Notes under the pieces: generated by a model
The model's database searches: none
Told to the model about the DNA's origin: nothing
The model's input: the letters and a program-made list of their open reading frames with translations, nothing else
Assembly (NCBI RefSeq): GCF_030063455.1
Contig: NZ_JASITB010000003.1
Span: 357,035-421,034 of the forward strand
Direction: 5' to 3'
DNA: 64,000 nucleotides
DNA from: Cryobacterium sp. PH31-O1
GTDB lineage: Bacteria; Actinomycetota; Actinomycetes; Actinomycetales; Microbacteriaceae
Shown here: positions 37,387 through 46,834 of the stretch, in pieces
How positions within the stretch are numbered: position 1 is the first letter of the stretch
How the letters are laid out: every line of letters begins with the position of its first letter
Position numbers and translations under genes: made by a program

Positions 37387-37472
37387 ATCAAAGTACCTTT
37401 CTGATGCGGCTCGCCGAACTCTCTTCGACGGGCTGGTGGTGGTGGCCGCAGCTAGATAAGCAGCGGTTGAAC

Positions 37473-38960
37473 TTAGGCCAGGGCGGCAAGCAACGACAGC
37501 GCCTCTTCAACGACATCCGAGGAGGGGAAGGACGGCCGGTTCACGCCGGCCATTTCTTCCATCACACGGATAACTTGGCAGCTGTAGCCAAATTCGTTGT
37601 CGTACCAGACATAGACGACCAGGTTCTTCTCGTCTGAAATGGTGGCGAGGCCGTCAACGATGCCGGTACGGCGGGACCCGACGAAATCGGCGGAAACCAC
37701 CTCGGGTGAGTCGGAGTAATCGATCTGCTGACGCAGATCCGAATGAAGGGACATCTCACGGAGGTAGCTGTTGATCTCGCCCTTGCTGGTGCCGTTCTCC
37801 AGGGTGAGGTTCAGGATGGCCAGGGAAACGTCGGGGGTAGGAACGCGGATGGAACTTCCCGTGAGCTTGCCCCGTAGTTCAGGGAGCGCTTTGGTAGCAG
37901 CCTGGGCGGCGCCGGTTTCGGTGATGACCATGTTCAGGGCGGCGGAGCGCCCGCGGCGGTCGGCCTTGTGAAAATTGTCGATCAGGTTCTGGTCGTTGGT
38001 AAAGGAGTGCACGGTCTCAACGTGGCCGTGCACAACGCCGAATTTGTTATTGATCGCTTTCAGTACCGGCGTGATGGCATTCGTGGTGCAGGACGCCGCT
38101 GACACGATCTGGTCAGTGTCTTCGATAGTGCCGTGGTTGATGCCGTACACGATGTTTTTCAGATCACCCTCGCCCGGAGCCGTCAGCAGAACGCGAGCAA
38201 CCCCCTTGCTCTGCAGGTGCCGGGACAGTCCTTCGACATCGCGCCAACGACCAGTGTTGTCAACCACGAGAGCCTTGTGGATGCCGTAGGCGGTGTAGTC
38301 GATCGTGGCCGGGTCGTTCGAGTAAATGACCTGGATCTGCACCCCGTTGGCCGTGATGGTGTTGGCAGCCTCATCAATCCGGATGGTGCCGTTGAAGGAG
38401 CCGTGCACCGAGTCACGGCGCAGCAAGCTGGCGCGTTTGGAAAGGTCATTGTCGGAGCTGCGTCGCACCACGATGGCACGCAGGCGCAGTCCGTGCCCGC
38501 CGCCTGCCTCTTCGACCAGGAGACGGGCCAGAAGGCGTCCGATCCGGCCGAAGCCGTACAGAACGACGTCGGTGCTGGCACGGTAATCGCCGCCGCGCTT
38601 GCCAACGATCCCAGCGAGCTCGGCGCGCAAAAAATCGTCCAGACTGGCGTGACTGCCTTGTGCCTTGAATTTCTGGTTCAGAAGCGCGATGTCGATCGCA
38701 GCCGAACCGAGCTCCAGCTTCGCCAGGGCGGTCAGCAGCGGGGCAGTTTCCTCCAGGCGCAATTCCTGCGTACTGACTCGACGCGCGAATCGGTGCGCCT
38801 TGAGAATGTCGATGGCGGACTTGCTGATCAAGCTTCGGCCGTGGATGCTGGTCACCACGTTGTTCTCGCGGTACAGCCGGCCGATCAGCGGGATCATGGC
38901 CTCGGCGAGAGACTCCCTGACCGTCCACGCTTCAAGACAAGCATCTGTGGTTTGTAACAT
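37473..38960 (-). CDS. gap: Glyceraldehyde-3-phosphate dehydrogenase, long GapB/GapX type
   Basis: 495 aa with ATG 38960 behind GAAAGG. An N-terminal extension of about 130 residues (helical, not in classical 335-aa GAPDH) precedes the Rossmann domain VVLYGFGRIGRLLARLL. The catalytic Cys is in SAASCTTNAITP (about residue 291). VETVHSFTNDQNLIDN, the phosphate-binding GAAQAATKALPEL and YDNEFGYSCQVIR complete the enzyme. The length and extension match the corynebacterial/arthrobacter second GAPDH, often NADP-linked and gluconeogenic. Sitting in the pentose-phosphate operon suggests a role in carbon recycling. Confidence 0.9.
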   Translation of the reverse strand: MLQTTDACLEAWTVRESLAEAMIPLIGRLYRENNVVTSIHGRSLISKSAIDILKAHRFARRVSTQELRLEETAPLLTALAKLELGSAAIDIALLNQKFKAQGSHASLDDFLRAELAGIVGKRGGDYRASTDVVLYGFGRIGRLLARLLVEEAGGGHGLRLRAIVVRRSSDNDLSKRASLLRRDSVHGSFNGTIRIDEAANTITANGVQIQVIYSNDPATIDYTAYGIHKALVVDNTGRWRDVEGLSRHLQSKGVARVLLTAPGEGDLKNIVYGINHGTIEDTDQIVSAASCTTNAITPVLKAINNKFGVVHGHVETVHSFTNDQNLIDNFHKADRRGRSAALNMVITETGAAQAATKALPELRGKLTGSSIRVPTPDVSLAILNLTLENGTSKGEINSYLREMSLHSDLRQQIDYSDSPEVVSADFVGSRRTGIVDGLATISDEKNLVVYVWYDNEFGYSCQVIRVMEEMAGVNRPSFPSSDVVEEALSLLAALA

Positions 38961-39100
38961 CGGACTGCCTTTCTATTCAACGGTCGGGTTCTACTTGTTT
39001 TCCTCCGGGAGGCCTGACATCCATCGTCCTATCATCTGCGGGTAGGGGAAACGCTGATCGGGACGGTTTAAACGACTCGTTTGGGTAGGCAGCCCTGCCG

Positions 39101-40537
39101 CTAGTGAGTCTCGACTGCCTCGACTTCGCTTTTGTCCTCGCCCCAGAGCGTGTGGAAGCTCCCTTCGGCGTCGACGCGGCCGTAGGTGTGCGCGCCGAAA
39201 AGGTCGCGCTGGCCTTGGATCACTGCGGCCGGCAGGCGCTTTCGGCGCAGTCCGTCGTAGTAAGCCAGCGAGGAGGAGAACACCGGCACCGGGATGCCGA
39301 GCTGCACCGCGGTCGAGACCACCCTGCGCCAGGCCGGGAGTACGTCGGCGATTGCCTGAGTGAAGATCGGGGCGAACAGCAGATTGGCCGGCTTCTCGGC
39401 GGCTGCGTACGCTTTCGTAATCTCCGTGAGTAGTTCGGCGCGGATAATGCAGCCGCCGCGCCACAGCGAAGCAATCTCGTCGAGTTGCAGGTCCCAGCCG
39501 TATTCCTGGGCGGCCGAGGTCAGCATGTCCAACCCTTGGGCATAGGAGACCAGTTTGGAGGCGTAGAGGGCCTGGCGAACGTCCTCGACGAAGCTCTCCG
39601 AAATCTCGACGTCAGCTTCGGCGCCGGCGAGCAGTTTCTGGGCCAGGTCGCGCTGTTCCGTCTGGGACGATAACGCACGGGCGAAGACCGATTCGGCAAT
39701 TCCCGACGTCGGCGAACCCAGCTCGAGCGCCGAGATGACGGTCCAGCGGCCGGTACCCTTCTGCCCGGCGGCATCAACGACGACGTCTACGAACGGCTTG
39801 CCGGTCTTCGCGTCGACGTGGCCGAGCACCTCGGCGGTGATCTCGATCAAGAACGAGGCGAGGTCGGTCTTGTTCCACTCTCGGAAGATCTTGGCCTGCT
39901 CGGCCGGTTCAATGCCAGCTGCCGAGCGCAGCAGGTCGAAGGCTTCGCCGATGACCTGCATGTCGGCGTACTCGATGCCGTTATGCACCATCTTGACGAA
40001 GTGGCCGGCACCGTCGGTGCCGATCCAGGCGCAGCACGGCTTGCCGTCGACGCGGGCCGCTATCTTTTCGAGCAGCGGACCGAGCGCGTCATAGGATTCT
40101 TTCGAACCGCCGGGCATGATCGAGGGACCGTTGAGGGCTCCTTCTTCGCCACCGGAGACGCCGATGCCCACGAAGTGCAGATTGTTCTTGGCGAGCGCGG
40201 CTTCGCGGCGGCGGGTGTCCTCGTAGTGAGAGTTACCGGCGTCGATGATAATGTCGCCCGGTTCCAAAAGCGGCTCAAGCTGCTCGATCACGGAGTCGAC
40301 CGGTTTGCCGGCCTTGACCATAATCAGCACGCGGCGCGGCTTCTGCAGGGAGTCGACGAGCTGCTGCAGGGTTTCCGTGCGAATGAAATCGCCGTCTTGG
40401 CCGTGGCGGGCAAGCAAGGCGTCGGTCTTTTCGACGGACCGATTATGCAGGGCAACGGTGAAGCCGTTTCGGGCTAGGTTTCGGGCGAGGTTGGCCCCCA
40501 TCACCGCAAGGCCGGTGACACCGATGTGTGCTGACAT
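39101..40537 (-). CDS. gnd: 6-phosphogluconate dehydrogenase, decarboxylating
   Basis: 478 aa with ATG behind AGGAG. Oxidises 6-phosphogluconate to ribulose-5-phosphate and CO2, giving NADPH. Motifs: the cofactor loop IGVTGLAVMGANLARNLARNG with HNRS (Arg/Ser for the NADP phosphate), VGIGVSGGEEGAL, FVKMVHNGIEYADMQ with the catalytic Lys, and C-terminal WRGGCIIRA and QGQRDLFGAHTYGR. With zwf and opcA it forms the oxidative route that both burns formaldehyde carbon and returns the formaldehyde acceptor. About 140 bp downstream of it gap begins. Confidence 0.95.
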   Translation of the reverse strand: MSAHIGVTGLAVMGANLARNLARNGFTVALHNRSVEKTDALLARHGQDGDFIRTETLQQLVDSLQKPRRVLIMVKAGKPVDSVIEQLEPLLEPGDIIIDAGNSHYEDTRRREAALAKNNLHFVGIGVSGGEEGALNGPSIMPGGSKESYDALGPLLEKIAARVDGKPCCAWIGTDGAGHFVKMVHNGIEYADMQVIGEAFDLLRSAAGIEPAEQAKIFREWNKTDLASFLIEITAEVLGHVDAKTGKPFVDVVVDAAGQKGTGRWTVISALELGSPTSGIAESVFARALSSQTEQRDLAQKLLAGAEADVEISESFVEDVRQALYASKLVSYAQGLDMLTSAAQEYGWDLQLDEIASLWRGGCIIRAELLTEITKAYAAAEKPANLLFAPIFTQAIADVLPAWRRVVSTAVQLGIPVPVFSSSLAYYDGLRRKRLPAAVIQGQRDLFGAHTYGRVDAEGSFHTLWGEDKSEVEAVETH

Positions 40538-40593
40538 ATAACTCCTAAATATTGTCGGTCGAATGCTGGCTCTTCTGGCGTCTTGGTGCTGGC

Positions 40594-41067
40594 TTAGTCA
40601 AATACCTCGCCGGAGGTTTCGTAGCTGGCGATCTGGCCGATGCGGCGCGAGTGGCGTTCGGCGTTGCTGAATGGTTCTTGCAGGAATGCCTCGATCAGTT
40701 CGGTGGCCTCCGCAACGGTGTGCTGGCGCCCGCCCACGGCCACCACGTTGGCGTCGTTGTGTTCGCGGGCCAGTTTGGCTGTGTCGAGATTCCAGGCCAG
40801 CGCCGCGCGCACACCTGGCACCTTGTTCGCCGAGATCTGCTCACCGTTACCCGAGCCGCCAAGAACGATCCCGAGGGCGTCAACGCCGGCAGCCTGATCG
40901 GCCACGACGGCGGCCGCAGCTTTAATGCAGAATTCGGGGTAATCGTCTTCGGCGTCGTAGGAGGCAGGCCCGTGGTCGACCATCTCGTAACCGTTGGCTG
41001 ACAGTACGGTGATGAGGTGGGAGCTGAGCTCCATACCGGCGTGGTCGGTGGCAATGTGAACGCGCAT
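40594..41067 (-). CDS. rpiB: Ribose-5-phosphate isomerase B
   Basis: 157 aa from ATG 41067. It interconverts ribulose- and ribose-5-phosphate. RpiB/LacAB fold: MRVHIATDHAGMELSSHLI with the Asp-His of the sugar site, VDHGPASYDAEDDYPEF, GIVLGGSGNGEQISANKVPG (the catalytic residue that is Cys in some RpiB is Ser-Gly here, as in mycobacteria), and LAREHNDANVVAVGGR. Its place between rpe and gnd fits regeneration of the RuMP acceptor. Confidence 0.94.
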   Translation of the reverse strand: MRVHIATDHAGMELSSHLITVLSANGYEMVDHGPASYDAEDDYPEFCIKAAAAVVADQAAGVDALGIVLGGSGNGEQISANKVPGVRAALAWNLDTAKLAREHNDANVVAVGGRQHTVAEATELIEAFLQEPFSNAERHSRRIGQIASYETSGEVFD

Positions 41068-41116
41068 TAGTGGTCCTTCAATCTGTGATTGGGGTGTAGC
41101 TCTGGCACAAACCGCC

Positions 41117-41809
41117 TCAGTGAACGGATGCGTACCCGAAAGCGAGTTGCCCGTTCGCGCGCAACGACTCAATCGCGTCGGCGGGCGATGGCCTGCCGTA
41201 GACGGCCGATCCGGCTACAAAGACATTGGCTCCGGCCTCCGCGGCGCGCACAATGGTGTCTTGGGTGATGCCGCCGTCAACCTGGATGGCGACGTTGGCC
41301 CCTGAACCGTCGACCGCCGCGCGGGCACGGCGAATCTTGGGCAACATGATGTCCAGAAACTCCTGACCGCCAAAGCCCGGCTCCACCGTCATGATCAACA
41401 GCATGTCGATTTCTGAGAGCATGTCCAGGTACGGTTCCACCGGGGTGGCGGGGCGCAGCGCCAGGCCCGCCTTGGCTCCGCGAGCGCGAAGCTCGCGAGC
41501 GAGCTTAACGGGGGCGTTCGACGCCTCGACGTGGAATGTCACCGAGCTCATGCCAGCGTCGGCGAACGACGGCGCCCAGCGGTCGACATCGGAAATCATC
41601 AGGTGCACGTCCAACGGAACGGGACTGACCTTTTGCAGCCGTTCCACGACGGGCAGACCGATCGTCAGATTCGGCACGAAATGGTTGTCCATGACATCCA
41701 CGTGCACGGCATCGGCATTGCTGATGCGCGCCAGCTCGGCTTCGAGGTTGACGAAGTCGGCCGAGAGGATGCTGGGATTGATGCAACACTGCAGGTGTGA
41801 CTGGGACAT
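41117..41809 (-). CDS. rpe: Ribulose-phosphate 3-epimerase
   Basis: 230 aa from ATG 41809. It interconverts ribulose- and xylulose-5-phosphate. TIM barrel with [33 protein letters not shown] (metal His/Asp), [20 protein letters not shown], and IQVDGGI followed by [14 protein letters not shown] for phosphate binding. Between tal and rpiB in the operon, with about 50-bp gaps. All catalytic residues look intact. Confidence 0.95.
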   Translation of the reverse strand: MSQSHLQCCINPSILSADFVNLEAELARISNADAVHVDVMDNHFVPNLTIGLPVVERLQKVSPVPLDVHLMISDVDRWAPSFADAGMSSVTFHVEASNAPVKLARELRARGAKAGLALRPATPVEPYLDMLSEIDMLLIMTVEPGFGGQEFLDIMLPKIRRARAAVDGSGANVAIQVDGGITQDTIVRAAEAGANVFVAGSAVYGRPSPADAIESLRANGQLAFGYASVH

Positions 41810-41855
41810 GATTTCTGCCTTTCGGTAGCGGTCAGGGCTCACGGAGCGTGAGGGC

Positions 41856-42983
41856 TCAGCGGGTGAGTACCGTGCGTGCGGCGGAAAGGGCACCGTCGAC
41901 GTCGGAGAGGAGTTCCTTCCAGCTGGTCACGAACTTGTCCAGGCCCTCAGATTCGAGTAGTGCGACGACCTCGGCGTAGGAAATGCCCACCCGCTTGAGC
42001 GCTGCCAGGGTGACATTGGCCTGGGAATAGTTTCCAGTGATCGTGTCGCCGGTGACGACGCCGTGGTCGAAAGTGGCGTCCAGGGTCTTTTCGGGCATGG
42101 TGTTCACGATGCCGGGAGCAACGAGTTCGGTGACGTAGAGGGTGTCGGGGTAGGCCGGGTCTTTGACGCCGGTCGACGCCCAGAGTGGACGCTGCGGGAG
42201 CGCGCCGACGCCAGCCAATGCCGCCCAGCGTTCGGTTGAGAAGAGCTCTTCGTAAACCTGGTAGGCGAGGCGAGCGTTGGCCAGGCCTGCCTTGCCCTTG
42301 AGCGCCTTGGCTTCAGCGGTGCCGATGGAGTCGAGGCGCTTGTCGATTTCTGAGTCCACCCGGGAGATGAAGAAGGAAGCAACGGAGTGGATCGTTGCCA
42401 GGTCGTGGCCGTTTTGCTTGGCCTGTTTCAACCCCAGCTGGAAGGCGTTGATGACCGCCCGGTATCGCTCCAGCGAGAAGATCAGGGTCACATTGACGCT
42501 GATGCCCGCTGCGAGGGTTGCCGTGATGGCGGGGAGGCCTTCGGCGGTTGCCGGAATCTTAATGAGGACGTTATTCTTGCCGACCTTCCTATAGAGCTTC
42601 TGGGCCTCGGCGATCGTGCCGGCGGTGTCCCAGGCGAGGCGGGGGTCGACCTCGATGGAGACACGGCCGTCGACGCCTCCGGTGGCGGCGGCGACCGGCG
42701 CGAAGAGGTCGCAGGCATCGGCGACGTCGGCCGTGGTGATCTCGAAGATGGTCTCATCGAGGCTCGCGCCCTGTGCGGCAAGTTCGGCAATCTTCGCGTC
42801 GTAGTCCGTGCCGGAGGTGATCGCGGCCTGGAAGATAGACGGGTTGGTGGTCACGCCGACGACGTTTTTAGTGTCGATGAGCTTCTGCAGGCTGCCGCTG
42901 GAGAGCCGTTCGCGGGAGAGGTCATCGAGCCAGATAGAGACGCCGGCGTCGGAAAGCTGTGCGGTGGGGGTTGCATTGGTCAT
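41856..42983 (-). CDS. tal: Transaldolase
   Basis: 375 aa from ATG 42983, behind AAGGAAG. It exchanges a dihydroxyacetone unit between sedoheptulose-7-P/glyceraldehyde-3-P and erythrose-4-P/fructose-6-P. Marks of the long actinobacterial form: [59 protein letters not shown] with the Schiff-base Lys, [14 protein letters not shown] and [15 protein letters not shown]. Downstream of tkt behind a strong hairpin. Confidence 0.95.
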   Translation of the reverse strand: MTNATPTAQLSDAGVSIWLDDLSRERLSSGSLQKLIDTKNVVGVTTNPSIFQAAITSGTDYDAKIAELAAQGASLDETIFEITTADVADACDLFAPVAAATGGVDGRVSIEVDPRLAWDTAGTIAEAQKLYRKVGKNNVLIKIPATAEGLPAITATLAAGISVNVTLIFSLERYRAVINAFQLGLKQAKQNGHDLATIHSVASFFISRVDSEIDKRLDSIGTAEAKALKGKAGLANARLAYQVYEELFSTERWAALAGVGALPQRPLWASTGVKDPAYPDTLYVTELVAPGIVNTMPEKTLDATFDHGVVTGDTITGNYSQANVTLAALKRVGISYAEVVALLESEGLDKFVTSWKELLSDVDGALSAARTVLTR

Positions 42984-43026
42984 CTTTTGCTTCTTCCTTG
43001 AAAAAATGATGGACACTCGGGAGCTT

Positions 43027-43079
43027 GCGGCCGGCGTCGCGGAACGCCCCTTGGCGGGGCAGTCCGCGACGCCGGCCGC
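43027..43079 (-). terminator. Strong intercistronic hairpin between tkt and tal
   Basis: Positions 43027-43043 and 43063-43079 are perfect 17-bp complements. The 19-base loop holds an inner GCCCC/GGGGC stem, giving one long rod. No T-run follows on the minus strand. It may protect the tkt message or attenuate the rest of the operon. Confidence 0.6.
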
Positions 43080-43093
43080 GGTGGTGCTTAGGG

Positions 43094-45265
43094 TTAGTTA
43101 CCTGCTGCGGCGAGGGAGTCCTTCGCCGCGGCGGTGACGGCTGCCGTGGTGATTCCGAACTCCTGAAACAGGCGCTTGTAGTCTGCCGAGGCGCCGTAGT
43201 GCTCGAGGCTGATGGAACGGCCGGCATCGCCGACGAATTCCTTCCAGCCCAGCGCCAACCCGGCCTCGACGGAGACCCTAGCCTTCACGGCGGCGGGCAG
43301 CACCGACTCGCGGTAGGCGGCATCCTGCTTGTTGAACCACTCAACGCACGGTACTGAGATGACTCGGGTGGCGATGCCTTCGGCTTGCAGTGCTTCGCGG
43401 GCCTCAACGGCCAGCTGCACCTCGGATCCGGTTGCGATCAGCAGCACCTGCGCCGGCACGGTGGCGCCGTTCTTGGATGCCTCGGCCAAAACGTAGCCGC
43501 CCCTGGCTACGCCGGCGGCGGAACCGAAGGTGTCGCCCTGAGCCTTGCCGTCGCCGCGGGCGTAGGTCGGGATGTTCTGACGGGTCAGCACGATGCCAGC
43601 CGGGTTTTCGTGGTTCTGCAGCATCGCCTTCCAGGCAACGGGAACCTCGTTGGCATCGCCAGGACGAACGACGTCGAGGCCGGGGATGGCACGCAGGGTC
43701 GAGAGTTGCTCCACCGGCTGGTGCGTCGGGCCGTCCTCGCCAAGTCCGATGGAATCGTGCGACCACACATAGATGGACGGAACGCCCATGAGTGCGGATA
43801 GGCGGATAGCCGGGCGCTGGTAGTCACTGAAAATCAGGAACGTACCCGAGAACGCCCGGGTGCGACCGTGCAGGGAGATGCCGTTCACGATCGACGCGGC
43901 GGCGTGCTCTCGGATGCCGAAGTGCAGTACCCGACCGTAGGGGTTGCCCTTCCACGAATCGGTGGAGCGAGACGTGGGGATGAACGACGCGTTCCCTTCG
44001 ATCGTGGTGTTGTTTGAATCGGCGAGGTCGGCCGAACCGCCCCACAGCTCTGGGAGTACCGGGCCGAGCGCGCTGAGCACCTTGCCCGAAGCCGCGCGGG
44101 TGGACACGTCTTTACCCGCTTCGAAAGCCGGAAGAGCGGCATCGACGCCGGCAGGAAGCTTCTTGGCTTCGATGCGCTCCAACAGGGCAGCACCCTCGGG
44201 GTTACCCGTCTGCCACGCTTCGAACGAAGTCTGCCATTCGTTGTGGGCGACGGCACCGCGTTCGACGACAGCGCGAGCGTGGGCCAGAACGTCTGCATCC
44301 ACCTCGAAGGACTTGGCCGGGTCAAAGCCCAGAACCGTCTTCAGCCCGGCAACCTCGTCAGCGCCGAGGGCGGAACCGTGAATCTTGCCGGAATTCTGCT
44401 TCTTCGGCGAGGGATAACCGATGATGGTGCGCAGCGAAACAATAGAGGGCTTCGAGGTCTCGGCCTTCGCCGCGAGGAGTGCGGAGTAGAGCTCTTGCAC
44501 ATCTTCGATGTATTCGCCGGTCTCGGTCCAGTCCACCCGCTGCACGTGCCAGCCGTACGCCTCGTAGCGCTTCAGGACGTCTTCGGTGAAGGCGATGTCG
44601 GTGTCGTCCTCGATAGAGATGTGGTTCTCATCGTAAATCACCACGAGGTTGCCCAGCTCTTGGTGCCCGGCCAGAGAGGATGCCTCGGAGGTCACGCCCT
44701 CTTGCAGGTCACCATCGGACGCGATGACCCAGATGGTGTGGTCGAACGGGGACGTGCCGGCGGCAGCGTCGGCGTCGAAGAGGCCGCGCATGCGGCGCTG
44801 GGAGTAAGCGAAGCCCACCGAGGATGCGAGTCCCTGGCCCAGCGGGCCAGTGGTGATCTCCACACCGGCGGTGTGCTTGTACTCCGGGTGTCCCGGCGTC
44901 AGCGAACCCCAGGTGCGCAGCTCCTGGAGGTCCTTCAACTCCAGGCCGTAGCCGGAGAGGAACAACTGAATGTAGAGAGTCAGGGAGGAGTGGCCGGGTG
45001 ACAGGATGAAACGGTCACGTCCCAGCCAGTCCGGGTTCTTCGGGTCATGGCGCATCAGCTTCTGAAAGAGAAGGTACGCGGCCGGTGCCAGGCTCATGGC
45101 CGTACCGGGGTGACCGTTGCCAACCTTTTCGACGGCGTCAGCGGCGAGAACTTTGATCGTGTCGACGGCACGCTGGTCGTCGGCCGTCCAGTTCAGTGGT
45201 GCGAATTCAGTGGTTGACTCTGAACCTGTAGCGCTGGCAAGCGTCACGTTTGCTGTCGGATTCAC
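43094..45265 (-). CDS. tkt: Transketolase
   Basis: 723 aa from GTG 45265, chosen because AAGGGGACG lies just upstream; a longer ATG start at 45289 exists. A thiamine-diphosphate enzyme moving two-carbon units. Motifs: [47 protein letters not shown], the ThDP motif [13 protein letters not shown] and the PYR-domain [15 protein letters not shown], then [20 protein letters not shown]. First gene of the long pentose-phosphate operon. Its leader and promoter closely resemble those of hxlB. Confidence 0.95.
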   Translation of the reverse strand: MNPTANVTLASATGSESTTEFAPLNWTADDQRAVDTIKVLAADAVEKVGNGHPGTAMSLAPAAYLLFQKLMRHDPKNPDWLGRDRFILSPGHSSLTLYIQLFLSGYGLELKDLQELRTWGSLTPGHPEYKHTAGVEITTGPLGQGLASSVGFAYSQRRMRGLFDADAAAGTSPFDHTIWVIASDGDLQEGVTSEASSLAGHQELGNLVVIYDENHISIEDDTDIAFTEDVLKRYEAYGWHVQRVDWTETGEYIEDVQELYSALLAAKAETSKPSIVSLRTIIGYPSPKKQNSGKIHGSALGADEVAGLKTVLGFDPAKSFEVDADVLAHARAVVERGAVAHNEWQTSFEAWQTGNPEGAALLERIEAKKLPAGVDAALPAFEAGKDVSTRAASGKVLSALGPVLPELWGGSADLADSNNTTIEGNASFIPTSRSTDSWKGNPYGRVLHFGIREHAAASIVNGISLHGRTRAFSGTFLIFSDYQRPAIRLSALMGVPSIYVWSHDSIGLGEDGPTHQPVEQLSTLRAIPGLDVVRPGDANEVPVAWKAMLQNHENPAGIVLTRQNIPTYARGDGKAQGDTFGSAAGVARGGYVLAEASKNGATVPAQVLLIATGSEVQLAVEAREALQAEGIATRVISVPCVEWFNKQDAAYRESVLPAAVKARVSVEAGLALGWKEFVGDAGRSISLEHYGASADYKRLFQEFGITTAAVTAAAKDSLAAAGN

Positions 45266-45396
45266 GGTTCGTCCCCTTAGTTGGGTCATCGGCCGGTAGC
45301 GGCCGCATGGATGGTCTGTGGTTAGTGTCTATCTTCACCAAACGAACGGGTAGGGGTAACACTGTTTTCTGACGGTTCTAACTACACTTTCGGACT
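45249..45396 (-). promoter_or_regulatory. tkt promoter-leader block, duplicated in front of hxlB
   Basis: Read on the plus strand, TTTGCTGTCGGATTCACG, GTCCCCTT, CGGTAGCGGCCGCAT, CGAACGGG, GGGGTAACACTGTTTTCTGA, CGGTTCT and CTACAC occur here in the same order and spacing as at 56650-56796. The block covers the first codons, the RBS and the divergent promoter region shared with the LuxR gene at 45436. The strictly kept part GGTAACACTGTTTTCTGACG is the best regulator-site candidate. Confidence 0.7.
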
Positions 45397-45435
45397 GGTC
45401 GGGCGTTAATCATTCGCCGGCGGTAGGCTATCCGC

Positions 45436-46743
45436 ATGAGCGCCGTCGCTAATCAGTCCCTGAAGGACTCCGTCCTTGTTCTTCCGGACCTGCCGTGGCC
45501 GCTTCTCGAGGCCGTGGCTGCAGTTGCCGATGCATCTCTGGCACAGATAGCGGAGCGGCTCCGCGACGCGACGCTCCCTTATCTGGCAAGCAGCGCGCTG
45601 GTTATCTTCACCGAAGACTGCACCGGGCGGCCACAGAAGAAGGCGGGCGCGGAAGAAATCATTTCTCGCGTCTCCATCACCGAACTTGAGACGCTGCGCG
45701 CTCTCCTCACGGATGAGACGCCCTGGTTCGGGGAAGCCGAACTCGCCGGCGCGAACCGCCCCGTACTCGTTGTGAAATACTCCCCCAGCAATGCCATCCT
45801 CGTGCTCACCGACCCCCACCCCACCAGTACCGCGCACGACTCCGGACTGGACATGGTGAAGTATCTGTGGCGTCTCGCTGCGCGGCGGATTCAGGAGAAA
45901 GTGACCGATGCGCCGCCGTCCTATCTGTTGGAGTCGCGCGCGGCCTCGGCTGAACGCGTTCGCGTGACGGCGGAGCTGACCGATCTACACTCCACGACGC
46001 TGGAAATTCTTCTGGCGGCCCTGCGATCATCCTCCCTCGACGATGCAGCAGCCCGCGCCACCGTCACAGGCCTCACCGCCAAGGCCATGGTTGAGCTGCG
46101 AACCCTCAGCGACCGCACGACGGACTCGGTGAAGGAGCCCGTCGCCAGAGCATTCGAACGTCTGCGGGATGACCTGCGTCCGCTCACTCGCTTCAGCGGC
46201 ATCGAAGTTGAATTTATCGAACCGCCGCTGCATGGACGTGCCCTGCCCGGGGAAGTTGCGCACGCCGCCCGGGCTATCGTGCGCGGACTCGTGCTGGCCA
46301 TGATGGAGGAACCCCACGTCAGCCGGGTGCGCACGCAGTGGGACTGTGACGGCGAGAATCTGCTGATCAACGTGCGAGACGATGGTCGCGGTTCACTCGA
46401 CGCCGACGCACCGAGCATCGCACGGCTCGACCGTCGTGTGCAGGCTCTCAACGGTCAGCTGCGGATGGATGTCATGCCGGGCTGGGGTGCCGACATCTTT
46501 GTGGCGTTGCCGCTCGACCTGCCGGCGCGCCCAGCCGAGGATGTGGCCGAATGGAATCTGGCCACCCGTGAACTCGAAGTGCTGCAGCACCTGGCCGCGG
46601 GGGAACGCAACCGAACCATCGCCACAACCCTGGGCATCAGCGAGAATACGGTCAAGTTTCATGTGCGAAACCTGTTCCGAAAGCTTGACGTGGGCTCCCG
46701 CACCGAGGCTATCGCCCTGGCCCACAGCCACGGACTTCGTTAA
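45436..46743 (+). CDS. LuxR-type regulator with degenerate sensor-kinase-like body
   Basis: 435 aa. Residues 1-150 look like a GAF-type sensor. About 165-240 is helical and resembles a DHp region (AELTDLHSTTLEILLAAL) with His but no standard kinase H-box. About 270-350 resembles an HATPase fold ending VRDDGRGSLD. The C-terminal LuxR/NarL helix-turn-helix is clear: LATRELEVLQHLAAGERNRTIA and ISENTVKFHVRNLFRKLDVGSRTEA. It thus fuses sensing and DNA binding in one chain. Divergent from tkt, it probably controls the tkt block and perhaps the similar block at hxlB. Confidence 0.8.
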   Translation: MSAVANQSLKDSVLVLPDLPWPLLEAVAAVADASLAQIAERLRDATLPYLASSALVIFTEDCTGRPQKKAGAEEIISRVSITELETLRALLTDETPWFGEAELAGANRPVLVVKYSPSNAILVLTDPHPTSTAHDSGLDMVKYLWRLAARRIQEKVTDAPPSYLLESRAASAERVRVTAELTDLHSTTLEILLAALRSSSLDDAAARATVTGLTAKAMVELRTLSDRTTDSVKEPVARAFERLRDDLRPLTRFSGIEVEFIEPPLHGRALPGEVAHAARAIVRGLVLAMMEEPHVSRVRTQWDCDGENLLINVRDDGRGSLDADAPSIARLDRRVQALNGQLRMDVMPGWGADIFVALPLDLPARPAEDVAEWNLATRELEVLQHLAAGERNRTIATTLGISENTVKFHVRNLFRKLDVGSRTEAIALAHSHGLR

Positions 46744-46779
46744 CGGATGCCGCCTGCCGGAGCAGCAAGGCAGAACCAA

Positions 46780-46819
46780 GAAGGGAATGTCTCGGAATAG
46801 CTTCCGAGACATTCCCTTC
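46780..46819. terminator. Bidirectional terminator between luxR and permease
   Basis: A perfect 17-bp stem, GAAGGGAATGTCTCGGA with its complement, around a 6-base loop. It is centred in the 91-base gap between two convergent genes. Confidence 0.8.
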
Positions 46820-46834
46820 GCTCTATCTACGCGA

